Source: Propionibacteriaceae bacterium
GTDB lineage: Bacteria; Actinomycetota; Actinomycetes; Propionibacteriales; Propionibacteriaceae
Assembly (NCBI GenBank): GCA_030532575.1
Contig: JAUNKV010000003.1
Location: 62,001-126,000 of the forward strand
Reading direction: 5' to 3'
DNA: 64,000 bases
Shown: positions 15,823 through 24,094 of the stretch, piece by piece
Position numbering within the stretch: position 1 is the first letter of the stretch
How the letters are laid out: every line of letters begins with the position of its first letter
Position numbers and translations under genes: made by a program
The notes under the pieces: generated by a model
Database searches by the model: none
What the model was told of the DNA's origin: nothing
Seen by the model: the letters and a program-made list of their open reading frames with translations, nothing else

Positions 15823-18354
15823 CTAGCCGTCGAGACGGCTGAGGTCCAAGGTCCTCAGCACCAGCTCACCTGCCTCATCGCACTCATCCAGATCGACGGT
15901 GGCCAGTATCGACCAGTCCCGGTTTCCCGCCGGGTCGTCGAGAATCTGGCGCACCTCCCACAACCTGCCGCCACGGCGGGTCTCCACGACGAAGAAGGCA
16001 GGCCCCCGGGCGTCCGAGCCCACCCCGATGTCCTCGTGCTCGTCCCAGTAGTCACCCAGGGCCTCATCCCAGCGCTGCCTGGTCATCGGGTCCCCGCTGG
16101 TGAGCGCCGCCAACGCATCCACGTCGTCGTCGGCGCACAGCTCAACGCGACGCCACATCGCGTTGCGCACCATCACCTTGAAGGCCCGCTCGTTGCCGGT
16201 GACCGGACGGGCCGGAGCCGCCACATCGGCCCGCTGCTCCACGGCCACGCCCGCCAGATCGGCGAGTTCATTCCACTCATCCAACAGCGAGGAGTCCACC
16301 AGCCGGGTGGAGGCTCCCAGCCAGTCGATCAGGTCGTTCAACTCCTCGGTGCGCAACACTTCGGGAACGGTCTGCCGAAGCGCCCGGTAGGCATCGGTCA
16401 GGTAGCGCAGCAGCAAACCCTCGGTGCGCTGCAGTTTGTAATGGGCGACGTACTCGCCGAAGGTCATCCCCTGCAGGTACATGTCACGGACCACCGACTT
16501 CGGGCTGACCGGGGTCTCGGCCAGCCACGGGTGCAGGGCCGAGTACTCCAGGTGGGCCTGCTCCAACAGCTCGGCCAACGGCTGCGGCCAGGTCACCTCC
16601 TCCAGTGCATCCATCCGTTCCTCGTAGTCCCAACCATCGGCCTTCATCTCGGCCACCGCCTCGCCCCGGGCCTTGAACTGCTGCGCCAGCAGCAACACCC
16701 TGGGGTCCTCCAGGGTGGCCTCGATGACCGAGACCACATCCAAGGCGTACTCCGGGGAGGCGGGGTCCAAGGTCTCGATGACCGCCAGGGCAAAGGCTGA
16801 CAGGGGCTGGTTCAAGGCGAAGTCCCGCTGCAGATCGACGTTCAACTCATGGCGTCGCCCACCTGGGGTGGGCTCGTCCAGCCGGGTCACCACACCGGCC
16901 CGGATCAGGGAACGGCCCAGCTGCACCGCGCGGCGCAGCAACGCCCGCCTGGCCCTGCCGTCCACCTTGGTGGAATCCACCAGCCGGATCACCGCGATGC
17001 TGGTCTCCTCGTCGCGCTGCAGCAGGTTGAGCAGCAGTGAATGACTGATCCGCATCCGGGCGTGCAATGACTCCGGGGTGGAATCAACCAGCTTGGTGAA
17101 CGTCGCCTCCGTGTAGTTGACGAACCCCTCCGGGGGTTTCTTGCGTCTCACCGACCGAAGCTTCTTCTCATCGCCTGCGAACTTCGCCAGGATGCGGGCG
17201 TTGTCCACCTCGTGCTCCGGGGCCTGGGCCACGACATTGCCCAAGGTGTCGAACCCCGCGCGTCCGGCCCGACCCGCGATCTGGTGGAACTCGCGGCTGC
17301 GCAGCACCCGGGAACGTTTCCCGTCGAACTTCGTCAACGCGCTGAACAACACCGTGCGGATCGGGACGTTGATCCCCACCCCCAGGGTGTCGGTGCCGCA
17401 GATCACCGCCAGCAGGCCGCGCTGCGCCAGCTGCTCCACCAGCCGACGGTACCTCGGCAGCATCCCGGCGTGATGCACCCCGATCCCGCCGCGCAGCAGC
17501 TTGGCCAGGGTCTGCCCGAAGCCCCCGGCGAAGGGAAAACCCTGCAGCGCCTCCTTCAGCTCGGCGGGCACCGCGGCCGAGGCCTTGCGCACCACGCCCT
17601 GGCTCAGCAGCGCCGTCGCCTGATCCACCGCCGCACCCTGGGTGGCGTGGACGATGTAGACCGGGGCCTGGTGGGTCTCCACGATCTCGGTGATGGTCTC
17701 GTGGATCGGGGTGAGTGACCACCGATAGGTCAGCGGAACCGGCCGGGTGACCCCACCGATGACGGCGACCTCACGTCTTGTGCGTTCCTCCAGGTCGGCG
17801 GCCAGATCAGTGACATCCCCCAGGGTGGCCGACATGATGACGAACTGTGCCTGTGGCAGCTCCACCAACGGCACCTGCCAGGCCCAACCGCGCTCCGGCT
17901 CCGCGATGAAGTGGAACTCGTCCATCACCACCTGGGCGACCTCGGCGTCGCGGCCCTCCCTGAGGGCGAGATTCGCCAGGATTTCCGCGGTGCAGCAGAT
18001 GATCGGGGCCTCGGCGTTGACGGAGGCATCCCCGGTCACCATGCCGACGTTCTCCGCGCCGAAGGCTTCACACAGGGCGAAGAACTTCTCGTTCACCAAC
18101 GCCTTGATGGGGGCGGTGTAGTAGGTGCGCCTGCCCGCTGCGAAGGCAGCGAAGTGTGCCCCCAGGGCGATCAGTGACTTGCCTGAGCCGGTGGGGGTGG
18201 TCACGACGGCGTGATCTCCGGCCAGGACCGCCAGCAGTGACTCCTCCTGGTGCGGGTACAACGAGATGCCCTGCCGCTTCGTCCAGGAGACGAAGGCCTC
18301 GAACAGGGCATCGGGGCTGGGGTCAGTGGGCATCAAGGCCGTCAAAGTGGTCAT
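15823..18354 (-). CDS. Ski2-like DEAD/DEAH helicase with DUF3516 C-terminus
   Basis: An 843-residue SF2 helicase. Walker A is TPTGSGKS near residue 58, motif II is DEFH, motif III SATLGD, motif V GTDTLGVGIN and motif VI HQIAGRAGRAG. These place it in the Ski2/Brr2-like RNA helicase group. The C-terminal half matches the actinobacterial DUF3516 region attached to these helicases. A role in RNA turnover is plausible by family but not proven. ATG 18354 is the first start and fits the family's usual short leader before LYPHQEES. Confidence 0.87.
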   Translation of the reverse strand: MTTLTALMPTDPSPDALFEAFVSWTKRQGISLYPHQEESLLAVLAGDHAVVTTPTGSGKSLIALGAHFAAFAAGRRTYYTAPIKALVNEKFFALCEAFGAENVGMVTGDASVNAEAPIICCTAEILANLALREGRDAEVAQVVMDEFHFIAEPERGWAWQVPLVELPQAQFVIMSATLGDVTDLAADLEERTRREVAVIGGVTRPVPLTYRWSLTPIHETITEIVETHQAPVYIVHATQGAAVDQATALLSQGVVRKASAAVPAELKEALQGFPFAGGFGQTLAKLLRGGIGVHHAGMLPRYRRLVEQLAQRGLLAVICGTDTLGVGINVPIRTVLFSALTKFDGKRSRVLRSREFHQIAGRAGRAGFDTLGNVVAQAPEHEVDNARILAKFAGDEKKLRSVRRKKPPEGFVNYTEATFTKLVDSTPESLHARMRISHSLLLNLLQRDEETSIAVIRLVDSTKVDGRARRALLRRAVQLGRSLIRAGVVTRLDEPTPGGRRHELNVDLQRDFALNQPLSAFALAVIETLDPASPEYALDVVSVIEATLEDPRVLLLAQQFKARGEAVAEMKADGWDYEERMDALEEVTWPQPLAELLEQAHLEYSALHPWLAETPVSPKSVVRDMYLQGMTFGEYVAHYKLQRTEGLLLRYLTDAYRALRQTVPEVLRTEELNDLIDWLGASTRLVDSSLLDEWNELADLAGVAVEQRADVAAPARPVTGNERAFKVMVRNAMWRRVELCADDDVDALAALTSGDPMTRQRWDEALGDYWDEHEDIGVGSDARGPAFFVVETRRGGRLWEVRQILDDPAGNRDWSILATVDLDECDEAGELVLRTLDLSRLDG

Positions 18355-18386
18355 CGCATCCCCGATTGTCTCACCACATCAGCAAA

Positions 18387-18417
18387 CAGGGGGTCCCGGC
18401 CGGGCCGGGACCCCCTG
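18387..18417 (-). terminator. Rho-independent terminator after the sugar-acid operon
   Basis: A perfect 14-bp stem (CAGGGGGTCCCGGC and its complement) with a 3-base loop lies 13 bases beyond the MFS stop codon. On the minus strand it is followed by a short TTT run, so it should end the operon that starts at 23907. Confidence 0.85.
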
Positions 18418-18429
18418 CATCCAGCAGGA

Positions 18430-19782
18430 TCAGATCTTCTCCAGGGCGACGTTGCGGGTCTCCTTGGCGAAGAGATAGGTGATGCCGCCGATGACGAGCA
18501 GTGCGGCGAACAGGAAGAACGCCGGGGGGACCGCATCCCGGGTCACGTTCTGCTTGATGGCGTCGCCACCGATCAGGGCACCCATGAGGAAGGGGCCGAT
18601 GATCTTCGCGGTGGCACCGATGCCGTAGCCGAGGCCAAGACCGGTGGAGCGGGCCTCGTTCGGGAACTGCTCCGCACCGAAGGCGTTGAGGATGCCGAAG
18701 GCGCCGTCACCGAAGGTCATGGCGATGAGGATGCCGATGAAGAACACCCAGCCGTTGTCCGTGGTCGCTGCGATCACACAGCCGACGGCACCGACCATGC
18801 CAAACAGGAACATCACCAGACGGCGACCGATCCGGTCAGCCAGCCACGCCGACCCGAGACGCCCCACCACGTCGGCGAGGGAGACGATGGTGAACAGGGT
18901 GCCGACCATCGCCACCGAGAACCCGAAGCCGTCCTTGAGCAGCGTCTGGCCCCACGACTGCACGGTGAAGGAGCCGAGGATGAAGCTGAACGAGCCCAGC
19001 GTGATGATGGCCAGTTCCTTCGGGTACTTGCTGAAGATGACCCCGAACGAGGACTTCTTGGTCTCCTCAACCGGTGGGAGCTCCCCGATCTGGTCGACAG
19101 GCATCTCCAGGGCCCAGGCGTAGGCCTCGCGGGCCTCGTCGAAACGCCCCTGGGACTGCAGGAACCGGGGGGACTCGGGAACCACCCGCAACCACAGCAG
19201 CAGCAGGATCGGGATGGCTCCCAGGGCGATCAGGCCACGCCACCCGATGGCATCGCCAAGCCACAGCTGCGCCTGCGCCCCGAGCAGCAGACCCACGGGA
19301 ATGAACACCGAGGCCAGACCAGCCAACAGGCCACGCCGCTTCGCGGGTACGAATTCCTGAACGTACGGGATGGAGATGATGTTGAGGCCACCGACACCGG
19401 CGCCGACGATCACCCTGAGGACGGCCAGCATGATCCAGCCACGCTCCGGGGTGAGCAGGGTCACTGCTGTGAAGACGGTGAACAGCACCACGCACCAGAA
19501 GAAGGAGGCCCGACGTCCGATCCGATCGGCCAGGGCGCCCCACAGGATCGCGCCCAGCACGGTTCCGGCGCCGGAGGCCCCCAGAATCCAGGCGGCCTCG
19601 AAGCCGGTGAGGTTCCACGGCTTGGTCAGCAGGGAGACCACGAAGCCGATCAGGAACATGTCGAAGAACTCGGAGATGTTGGCCACGATGACCAAGGAGA
19701 TGAGGTTCTTCTGGTTCTTGGTGAGGGGACGGGAATCGATGAGTTCGCTCGTCGTGGGACGAGCATCAGGTGAAGTGGTCAT
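18430..19782 (-). CDS. MFS transporter, probable importer of the operon's sugar-acid substrate
   Basis: A 450-residue major facilitator with twelve hydrophobic segments. The signature GALADRIGRRASFF sits between helices 2 and 3, with a repeat (AWLADRIGRRLVMF) between helices 8 and 9. PESPRFL follows helix 6, as in the sugar-porter and acid:proton symporter families. It is the last gene of a six-gene minus-strand operon, 12 bases after the kinase, and precedes a strong terminator. There is no PTS component in the operon, so uptake is probably proton-coupled with later phosphorylation by the PfkB kinase (inference). Confidence 0.82.
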   Translation of the reverse strand: MTTSPDARPTTSELIDSRPLTKNQKNLISLVIVANISEFFDMFLIGFVVSLLTKPWNLTGFEAAWILGASGAGTVLGAILWGALADRIGRRASFFWCVVLFTVFTAVTLLTPERGWIMLAVLRVIVGAGVGGLNIISIPYVQEFVPAKRRGLLAGLASVFIPVGLLLGAQAQLWLGDAIGWRGLIALGAIPILLLLWLRVVPESPRFLQSQGRFDEAREAYAWALEMPVDQIGELPPVEETKKSSFGVIFSKYPKELAIITLGSFSFILGSFTVQSWGQTLLKDGFGFSVAMVGTLFTIVSLADVVGRLGSAWLADRIGRRLVMFLFGMVGAVGCVIAATTDNGWVFFIGILIAMTFGDGAFGILNAFGAEQFPNEARSTGLGLGYGIGATAKIIGPFLMGALIGGDAIKQNVTRDAVPPAFFLFAALLVIGGITYLFAKETRNVALEKI

Positions 19783-19794
19783 GATGGGGCTCGC

Positions 19795-20748
19795 TCATCG
19801 GATGATGTCGGTGGTGGTGGGGATGGCGAGTTCCGACGGGGTGATGTGCGTCAGGTCGCCGTGATGGGTCAGCGCGTACTTCGACACGCGCAGCCCGTAG
19901 CTGATTCCCTGACGGACATCCCCGCCGAGGAAACCGTGCAGGGTGGCAGCGACGAAGGAGTCGCCGGCACCGGGGCGGTCGATGACGGGGACGATGTCCA
20001 CCTGGCGGTCATCCAGGCCATCAGGTCCCGCGTAGTAGACGCCGTTGCAGCCATCGGTGGAGACGACGTACTCGGCCCCGAACTTCTCCCGCAACTGACG
20101 GGAGATCTCGGCCCGCTCACCGTCGAGCCCCCACAGGATGCCGGCATCCTTGCGCGAGCAGAAGATGATGCGGCACTTGTCGGCGATACCGCTCAGCACC
20201 TCAGCAGCTCGCTCCGGGCTCCACAGCAGACCCCGGTAGTTGACGTCGAGGGCCACGTCGACGCCTCGTTCGTGGGCGGCATCGACGAAGTGGGTGATGA
20301 CCTTCGCGGTGTTCTCGGTCAGCGCGGTGGTGATCCCGGTCACGAAGGCCAGCTTCGTGTTCAGCATCGAGTCCCAGTTGATGTCCGAGACCTCGATCTC
20401 ACGGAAGGCCGTGTTCAGGCGGTCGTAGGTGACCCGTGACGGCATCGGGGGCTCACCCGGCTCCATGAAGTACAGCGCGACCCGGCCCTCGGGCACCCGG
20501 ATCATGTTGCTCATGTCCACGCCGACGGCGCGGAACTCCGCCAGGCAGCGCTCCGCCAGGTCGGACTCGGGCATGACCGAGCACCAGGAGGTGGAGCGGC
20601 CGAGCTGGGACAGCAGGCCGGAGACGTTCGCCTCGGAGCAGGCGGCGGTCATCCGGAGCTGACGTGTGTTGGACAGCCGTTCCCCCTGGGGAACGGTCAA
20701 ACGGATCTGGCCTTCGCCAATGGTTGTCAAATCGAACATGGTGGTCAC
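19795..20748 (-). CDS. PfkB-family carbohydrate kinase
   Basis: A 317-residue kinase of the 2-keto-3-deoxygluconate-kinase-like group. The C-terminal PfkB signature DRPGAGDSF (around residue 266) contains the catalytic aspartate and anion hole; the N-terminal GEGQIRL and the SxLG substrate-side region are also present. The GTG start at 20748 overlaps the epimerase stop as GTGA; an ATG three codons later is equally possible. In this operon it is the only visible phosphorylating enzyme and so would phosphorylate the imported sugar acid or lactone (inference). Confidence 0.83.
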   Translation of the reverse strand: MTTMFDLTTIGEGQIRLTVPQGERLSNTRQLRMTAACSEANVSGLLSQLGRSTSWCSVMPESDLAERCLAEFRAVGVDMSNMIRVPEGRVALYFMEPGEPPMPSRVTYDRLNTAFREIEVSDINWDSMLNTKLAFVTGITTALTENTAKVITHFVDAAHERGVDVALDVNYRGLLWSPERAAEVLSGIADKCRIIFCSRKDAGILWGLDGERAEISRQLREKFGAEYVVSTDGCNGVYYAGPDGLDDRQVDIVPVIDRPGAGDSFVAATLHGFLGGDVRQGISYGLRVSKYALTHHGDLTHITPSELAIPTTTDIIR

Positions 20749-21416
20749 CTGCTCACTCCAGTGGAAGCGTTGATGGTTCCGTACCGGTTGGAGTACCGGT
20801 CGAAATTGGCTGCGATCTCTTCTGCGGGAAGGTCCTCGACCTGCCCGAGCTGCATGGCGGCGAACACCGTCGCTGCCACGTCCTCCACCATCACCGCAGC
20901 CTGGAGGGCCTTGTTGATGTTCGGCCCGATGGTGAAGACCCCGTGCTGTTTCATCAAGACAGCGGGGGAGTGTCCGATGGCGGCCAGCAGCTCACGGCCG
21001 ATGGCCTCCGACCCGATCTGTGCGTAGCCCCCACAGGGCACCGGCCCGCCGAACTCGTCGGCGATGGCGGTGAGCACGCAGGGGATGGGTTTGCCGACCG
21101 CGGCGAAGGCGGTCGCATACCTCGAGTGGGTGTGGACCACCGCCCCGACATCCTCGCGTTCCCGGTAGATGGCCAGGTGGGAGGCGGTGTCCGACGAGGG
21201 GCCACGCTCCCCGTCGATGACCTTTCCCGCCAGATCCACCACCACCATGTCAGCCGGGGTCATCTCCGAGTACAACATCCCCGAGGGCTTGATGACGATG
21301 AGGTCCCGGTCCTTCGTGATGGCGGACAGGTTCCCGCCGGTCCAGGCGACCAAGCCGTTCTCCGGAAGGGCGAGATTGCCCCTCCAGACCTGTTCGCGCA
21401 GTTCTTGCAGCATCAT
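20745..21416 (-). CDS. araD: L-ribulose-5-phosphate 4-epimerase (AraD/UlaF/SgbE family)
   Basis: A 223-residue class II aldolase-family epimerase. GNLSA and KPSGM bind phosphate, SSDTASHLAIYR and VVHTHSRYATAFA supply the zinc histidines, and a third His lies in MKQHGVF. YGTIN near the end aligns with the family C-terminus. It would convert L-ribulose 5-phosphate to D-xylulose 5-phosphate, the final step before the pentose phosphate pathway. ATG 21416 has AAGGAG upstream. It follows the UlaE gene by 12 bases. Confidence 0.85.
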   Translation of the reverse strand: MMLQELREQVWRGNLALPENGLVAWTGGNLSAITKDRDLIVIKPSGMLYSEMTPADMVVVDLAGKVIDGERGPSSDTASHLAIYREREDVGAVVHTHSRYATAFAAVGKPIPCVLTAIADEFGGPVPCGGYAQIGSEAIGRELLAAIGHSPAVLMKQHGVFTIGPNINKALQAAVMVEDVAATVFAAMQLGQVEDLPAEEIAANFDRYSNRYGTINASTGVSR

Positions 21417-21428
21417 TGCTGTCTCCTT

Positions 21429-22274
21429 TCAGACGATCCGCAGCCCGGCGGCCGTCGCTTTCTCTTCGATGAATGTGCGTGCCTCACGGCACTTGTCGAG
21501 GGAATCCGGGGCATCGTCGTGCCACATCTCCAACATCACGCGGCCAGACCAGTGCTGCCTGGCCAGCTCGGCGAAGGCGGAGTCGAAGTCCGCGACACCG
21601 GTCCCGAAGGGCACCCTGCGCGGTTGCCCCGGCAGGACATCCTTGACGTGGAGAGCAACCAGGTGCCCCTCACACGCGGCGAGTTCCGGGCCGGACTGGC
21701 CACCGTGGCCTGCGATGTTGCCCACATCCGGGTAGCACTGGAGCCAGGGGGAGTTCACCAGGTCCACCAGCTCCATCACATCCGGCACGGAGGTGATGTC
21801 GTTGCCGTCGACGTTCTCAATGGCCAGCACGACTCCCTCCCGGGCAGCCAGGGGGACAGCCGCCAGCAGGGAGTCGATGTAGCGCTGCCTGGCACCCTCG
21901 TCGGGCTCCTCGTAGTAGGCGTAGTAGCCCGCCACCTGCACGATGCCGACCCCGAGGTCCGCAGCCAGCCGAATCCCCTTGCGGTAGACCTCAACCGCCT
22001 GCCGACGGATTTCGGGGTCCTTGGAGCCGGGCATGACCGAACGATGGAGGCTGAGGCACAGCCCGCCGATCTTGGCCCCTGCGTCCTGGGCGGCGTCGCG
22101 CACCAGGCGACGGGTCGCCCGGTCCCAGTCCAGCCTGGCGGAACGCTCCGGTGACTCGTCGATGGACAGGTCGAGGAAGCTGAACCCGGCCTCGGGCACC
22201 TGGGCGAAGAACCTGGCCCAGTCCGAGGAACTGAGGAGGGCTTTCTCGTAGATCCCCAGCGTGATCCCGGTCAC
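21429..22274 (-). CDS. ulaE: L-ribulose/L-xylulose-5-phosphate 3-epimerase (UlaE/SgbU family)
   Basis: 281 residues and strongly similar, as I remember it, to E. coli UlaE: the LGIYEKAL start, SIDES, RLDWDR, LSLHR, QVAGYYAYY, YPDVGN, HVKD and PFGTGVADF. The four metal ligands of the TIM-barrel epimerase are present (Glu in AIENVDG, Asp in YPDVGN, His in ALHVKD, Glu in LEMWHD). GTG at 22274 is chosen because it overlaps the decarboxylase stop as GTGA and has GAGG 7 bases upstream; a GTG at 22280 is an alternative. Confidence 0.88.
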   Translation of the reverse strand: MTGITLGIYEKALLSSSDWARFFAQVPEAGFSFLDLSIDESPERSARLDWDRATRRLVRDAAQDAGAKIGGLCLSLHRSVMPGSKDPEIRRQAVEVYRKGIRLAADLGVGIVQVAGYYAYYEEPDEGARQRYIDSLLAAVPLAAREGVVLAIENVDGNDITSVPDVMELVDLVNSPWLQCYPDVGNIAGHGGQSGPELAACEGHLVALHVKDVLPGQPRRVPFGTGVADFDSAFAELARQHWSGRVMLEMWHDDAPDSLDKCREARTFIEEKATAAGLRIV

Positions 22275-22924
22275 GGCCACACCTCGGCGATCGCGGCCTG
22301 CATCTGCTGGGCAGCTGCCCTCGGATCCTCTGCGGCCATGATGCTGCGTCCGGCGATGACCACACCGACGGGGGAACCGGTGAAGGTGCTGAGTTCGTCA
22401 GGCTTGATCCCGCCGGTGATGGTGACGGTGAAGCCGAGGTCGGCAAGCTCCTGAATCCGGGCCAGGTCATCGGGACCCCAGGTCAGTTCCCCGGCGGCCT
22501 CCCGGTCGCGTGAACGCTTGACGATCACGTGCTGCACCCCGAGTTCCCGCCAGGCCCGGGCCCGCTCGAAGTCGTAGCCCTCCCCGAGCTCCACCTGGAC
22601 CTCACCGCCGAACTCCCGGGCCACCGCAACCACCTGCTGGATGGTGGCCAGGGAGGCCCCGGCCACGCAGGAGACCCAGCTGGCCCCGGCCTCGAAACAG
22701 TGGCGGGAGATGAGGGAACCGGCCTCGGCGATGCGGACATCGGCGAGGATCGTCTTGTCCGGGTACAGCGCCCTGATCTCGCGAACTGCGCGGAGCCCCT
22801 CGGCGATGATGAGGATGGTTCCGCACTCGATGACATCCACCACCGGTTCGGCCCGGTTCAGCGCGGACAACGCCGTCACGAGGTCGGGGTTGTCCACGGC
22901 GACCTGAAGTCGGGGACGCATCAT
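22271..22924 (-). CDS. 3-keto-L-gulonate-6-phosphate decarboxylase-like protein (UlaD/OMPDC superfamily) with altered active site
   Basis: 217 residues, colinear with E. coli UlaD, in the orotidine-decarboxylase suprafamily. UlaD converts 3-keto-L-gulonate 6-phosphate to L-xylulose 5-phosphate. Retained positions (UlaD numbering, unchanged here) are Glu33, Asp62, Glu112, Arg139, the TITGG strand and the phosphate loop IAGRS. Three catalytic positions differ: Lys64 is Arg and Asp67 is Glu (ADVRIAEAG for ADAKIADAG), and His136 is Lys (VKRSRD for YHRSRD). The overall fold and operon position remain those of UlaD. It starts at ATG 22924, overlapping the lactonase stop as ATGA; a second ATG follows immediately. 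Confidence 0.8.
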   Translation of the reverse strand: MMRPRLQVAVDNPDLVTALSALNRAEPVVDVIECGTILIIAEGLRAVREIRALYPDKTILADVRIAEAGSLISRHCFEAGASWVSCVAGASLATIQQVVAVAREFGGEVQVELGEGYDFERARAWRELGVQHVIVKRSRDREAAGELTWGPDDLARIQELADLGFTVTITGGIKPDELSTFTGSPVGVVIAGRSIMAAEDPRAAAQQMQAAIAEVWP

Positions 22925-23907
22925 GACTCCTCGACGAAGGCGAAGAAGCGCTGGCCGTTGTGCATCAGCAGGTCCTCGACGTAGGCCCGGTCGAAGCCCT
23001 CTGCCAGCATCCGGGGGCCGTCCACGGCGGGGTTGAAGTCCACCCCGGTCACGGCACCATAGGCCTTCTGGTACGAGCGCTTGCCGGAGTCGGTGCCCAG
23101 CAGGATGCGCTGGCCGTACCCCTTGGCCCCCAGCTCGCGCAGCTCCATGATCCGGTTGGAGTCGGGCTGGTACTTGATGCGGTAGGTGCCATCGATCTCC
23201 AGGTAGACCCCGGTGTCCAGGATCTGGCTGAGGTAGTAGACGTCGGCGTTGCGCTGGATGTGACCGATGGCGATCTTCTCCGGGGCGACTCCGAGCTTGA
23301 TGAGCTCCTGGGCCTGCTCCAGACCGCAGGTGCCGTAGGTGGTGTGGGTGTTGATCGGCGCGCCGGTGGCGATGGAGGCGGCGGCTGCAGCCTCCATGCA
23401 GGTGCGCTCGAACTTCGTGATCTTCCCGTAGGCAGTCGCCACCTTGATGACCCCGGCCCGGTACTTCGTGCGGTTGACGATGGGTCCTGAGTAGTCGTTG
23501 GCGTCGATACCCTCGGTGATGTCGGCGATGAGCAGGTCGGCGATCTGGTCGACGGTGTAGCGCGAGACCCAGTGGGACTGGGTCTCCAGGTAGACGTGCT
23601 CGCGGTGGAATCCGGTGGCGGCCACGACGTGCAGGTCGGGGACGCGCCGGTTGACCTCAGCGAGCTTGACCAGGTCGCGACCGCAGTTCGCCGGACACAT
23701 GTCCACGACGGTGCCGGCCTTGGCCCAGTTCTTGGAGGCCGTCACGAAGTAGGTGGCCTCCTCGACGGCCTTGTCCACGTCGTCGAGCTGGTGATCGGGG
23801 TCGATGTAGACCTCGCCTGCGCCGACTCGGATCAGGTGGTCGTGAGCGTTGACGACACCGAGCTGCTCGGGGGCGACATCGCCAAGGATGGTGCGAACCT
23901 TTGCCAT
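22921..23907 (-). CDS. phosphotriesterase-family hydrolase, probable (phospho)lactonase
   Basis: A 328-residue amidohydrolase-fold protein with the binuclear metal set of the phosphotriesterase family: HxH in NAHDHL (His22, His24), the bridging Lys in GVIKVATAYG, His in INTHTTYG, His in IGHIQRN and Asp in LGTDSGK. Family members in sugar-acid operons hydrolyse 1,4-lactone phosphates, so a lactonase step ahead of the UlaD-like enzyme is proposed; UlaG, a different fold, does this in E. coli. ATG 23907 has AGGAGGAA upstream. It is the first gene of the operon, divergent from the SorC regulator. Confidence 0.82.
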   Translation of the reverse strand: MAKVRTILGDVAPEQLGVVNAHDHLIRVGAGEVYIDPDHQLDDVDKAVEEATYFVTASKNWAKAGTVVDMCPANCGRDLVKLAEVNRRVPDLHVVAATGFHREHVYLETQSHWVSRYTVDQIADLLIADITEGIDANDYSGPIVNRTKYRAGVIKVATAYGKITKFERTCMEAAAAASIATGAPINTHTTYGTCGLEQAQELIKLGVAPEKIAIGHIQRNADVYYLSQILDTGVYLEIDGTYRIKYQPDSNRIMELRELGAKGYGQRILLGTDSGKRSYQKAYGAVTGVDFNPAVDGPRMLAEGFDRAYVEDLLMHNGQRFFAFVEES

Positions 23908-24032
23908 TGTTCCTCCTCATGTCTCCGGGGGCCCCATTGGTCCCGCAGTGCCTTCATCGTGCCTGCTGGGGTCACGCTTTCCAAGTGAGTGAAGGAACAT
24001 TTGTGCTTCTGTTTCGCCTGAGGGGCGATGTA

Positions 24033-24046
24033 TCGTGGTTTCACGA
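24033..24046. promoter_or_regulatory. short perfect inverted repeat in the regulator/operon intergenic region
   Basis: TCGTG and CACGA separated by GTTT. It lies between the divergent SorC and lactonase genes, 5 bases from a second dyad. Confidence 0.4.
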
Positions 24047-24051
24047 GTGAT

Positions 24052-24072
24052 TTTGCTGAAACTGCCAGCAAA
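24052..24072. promoter_or_regulatory. candidate SorC-family operator
   Basis: TTTGCTG and CAGCAAA are exact inverted arms with a 7-base spacer, in an unusually AT-rich patch directly upstream of the SorC-type gene. The spacing fits a dimeric helix-turn-helix site. Confidence 0.5.
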
Positions 24073-24094
24073 GGTTTGAGAGAAAGAGGCACGT

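Noticed and set aside
18250-19773. Plus-strand frame of 507 codons opposite the MFS gene
   Set aside because: Low-complexity, Asp/Gln/Gly-rich translation; the MFS gene on the other strand is well supported by operon context.
22271-22924. Hexulose-6-phosphate synthase instead of an UlaD-like enzyme
   Set aside because: The residue pattern (IECGT, LSRxCFE-like ISRHCFEAGASW, SRDREAAG, WGPDD) follows UlaD, and the neighbours are UlaE and UlaF homologues; there is no isomerase of the formaldehyde pathway.
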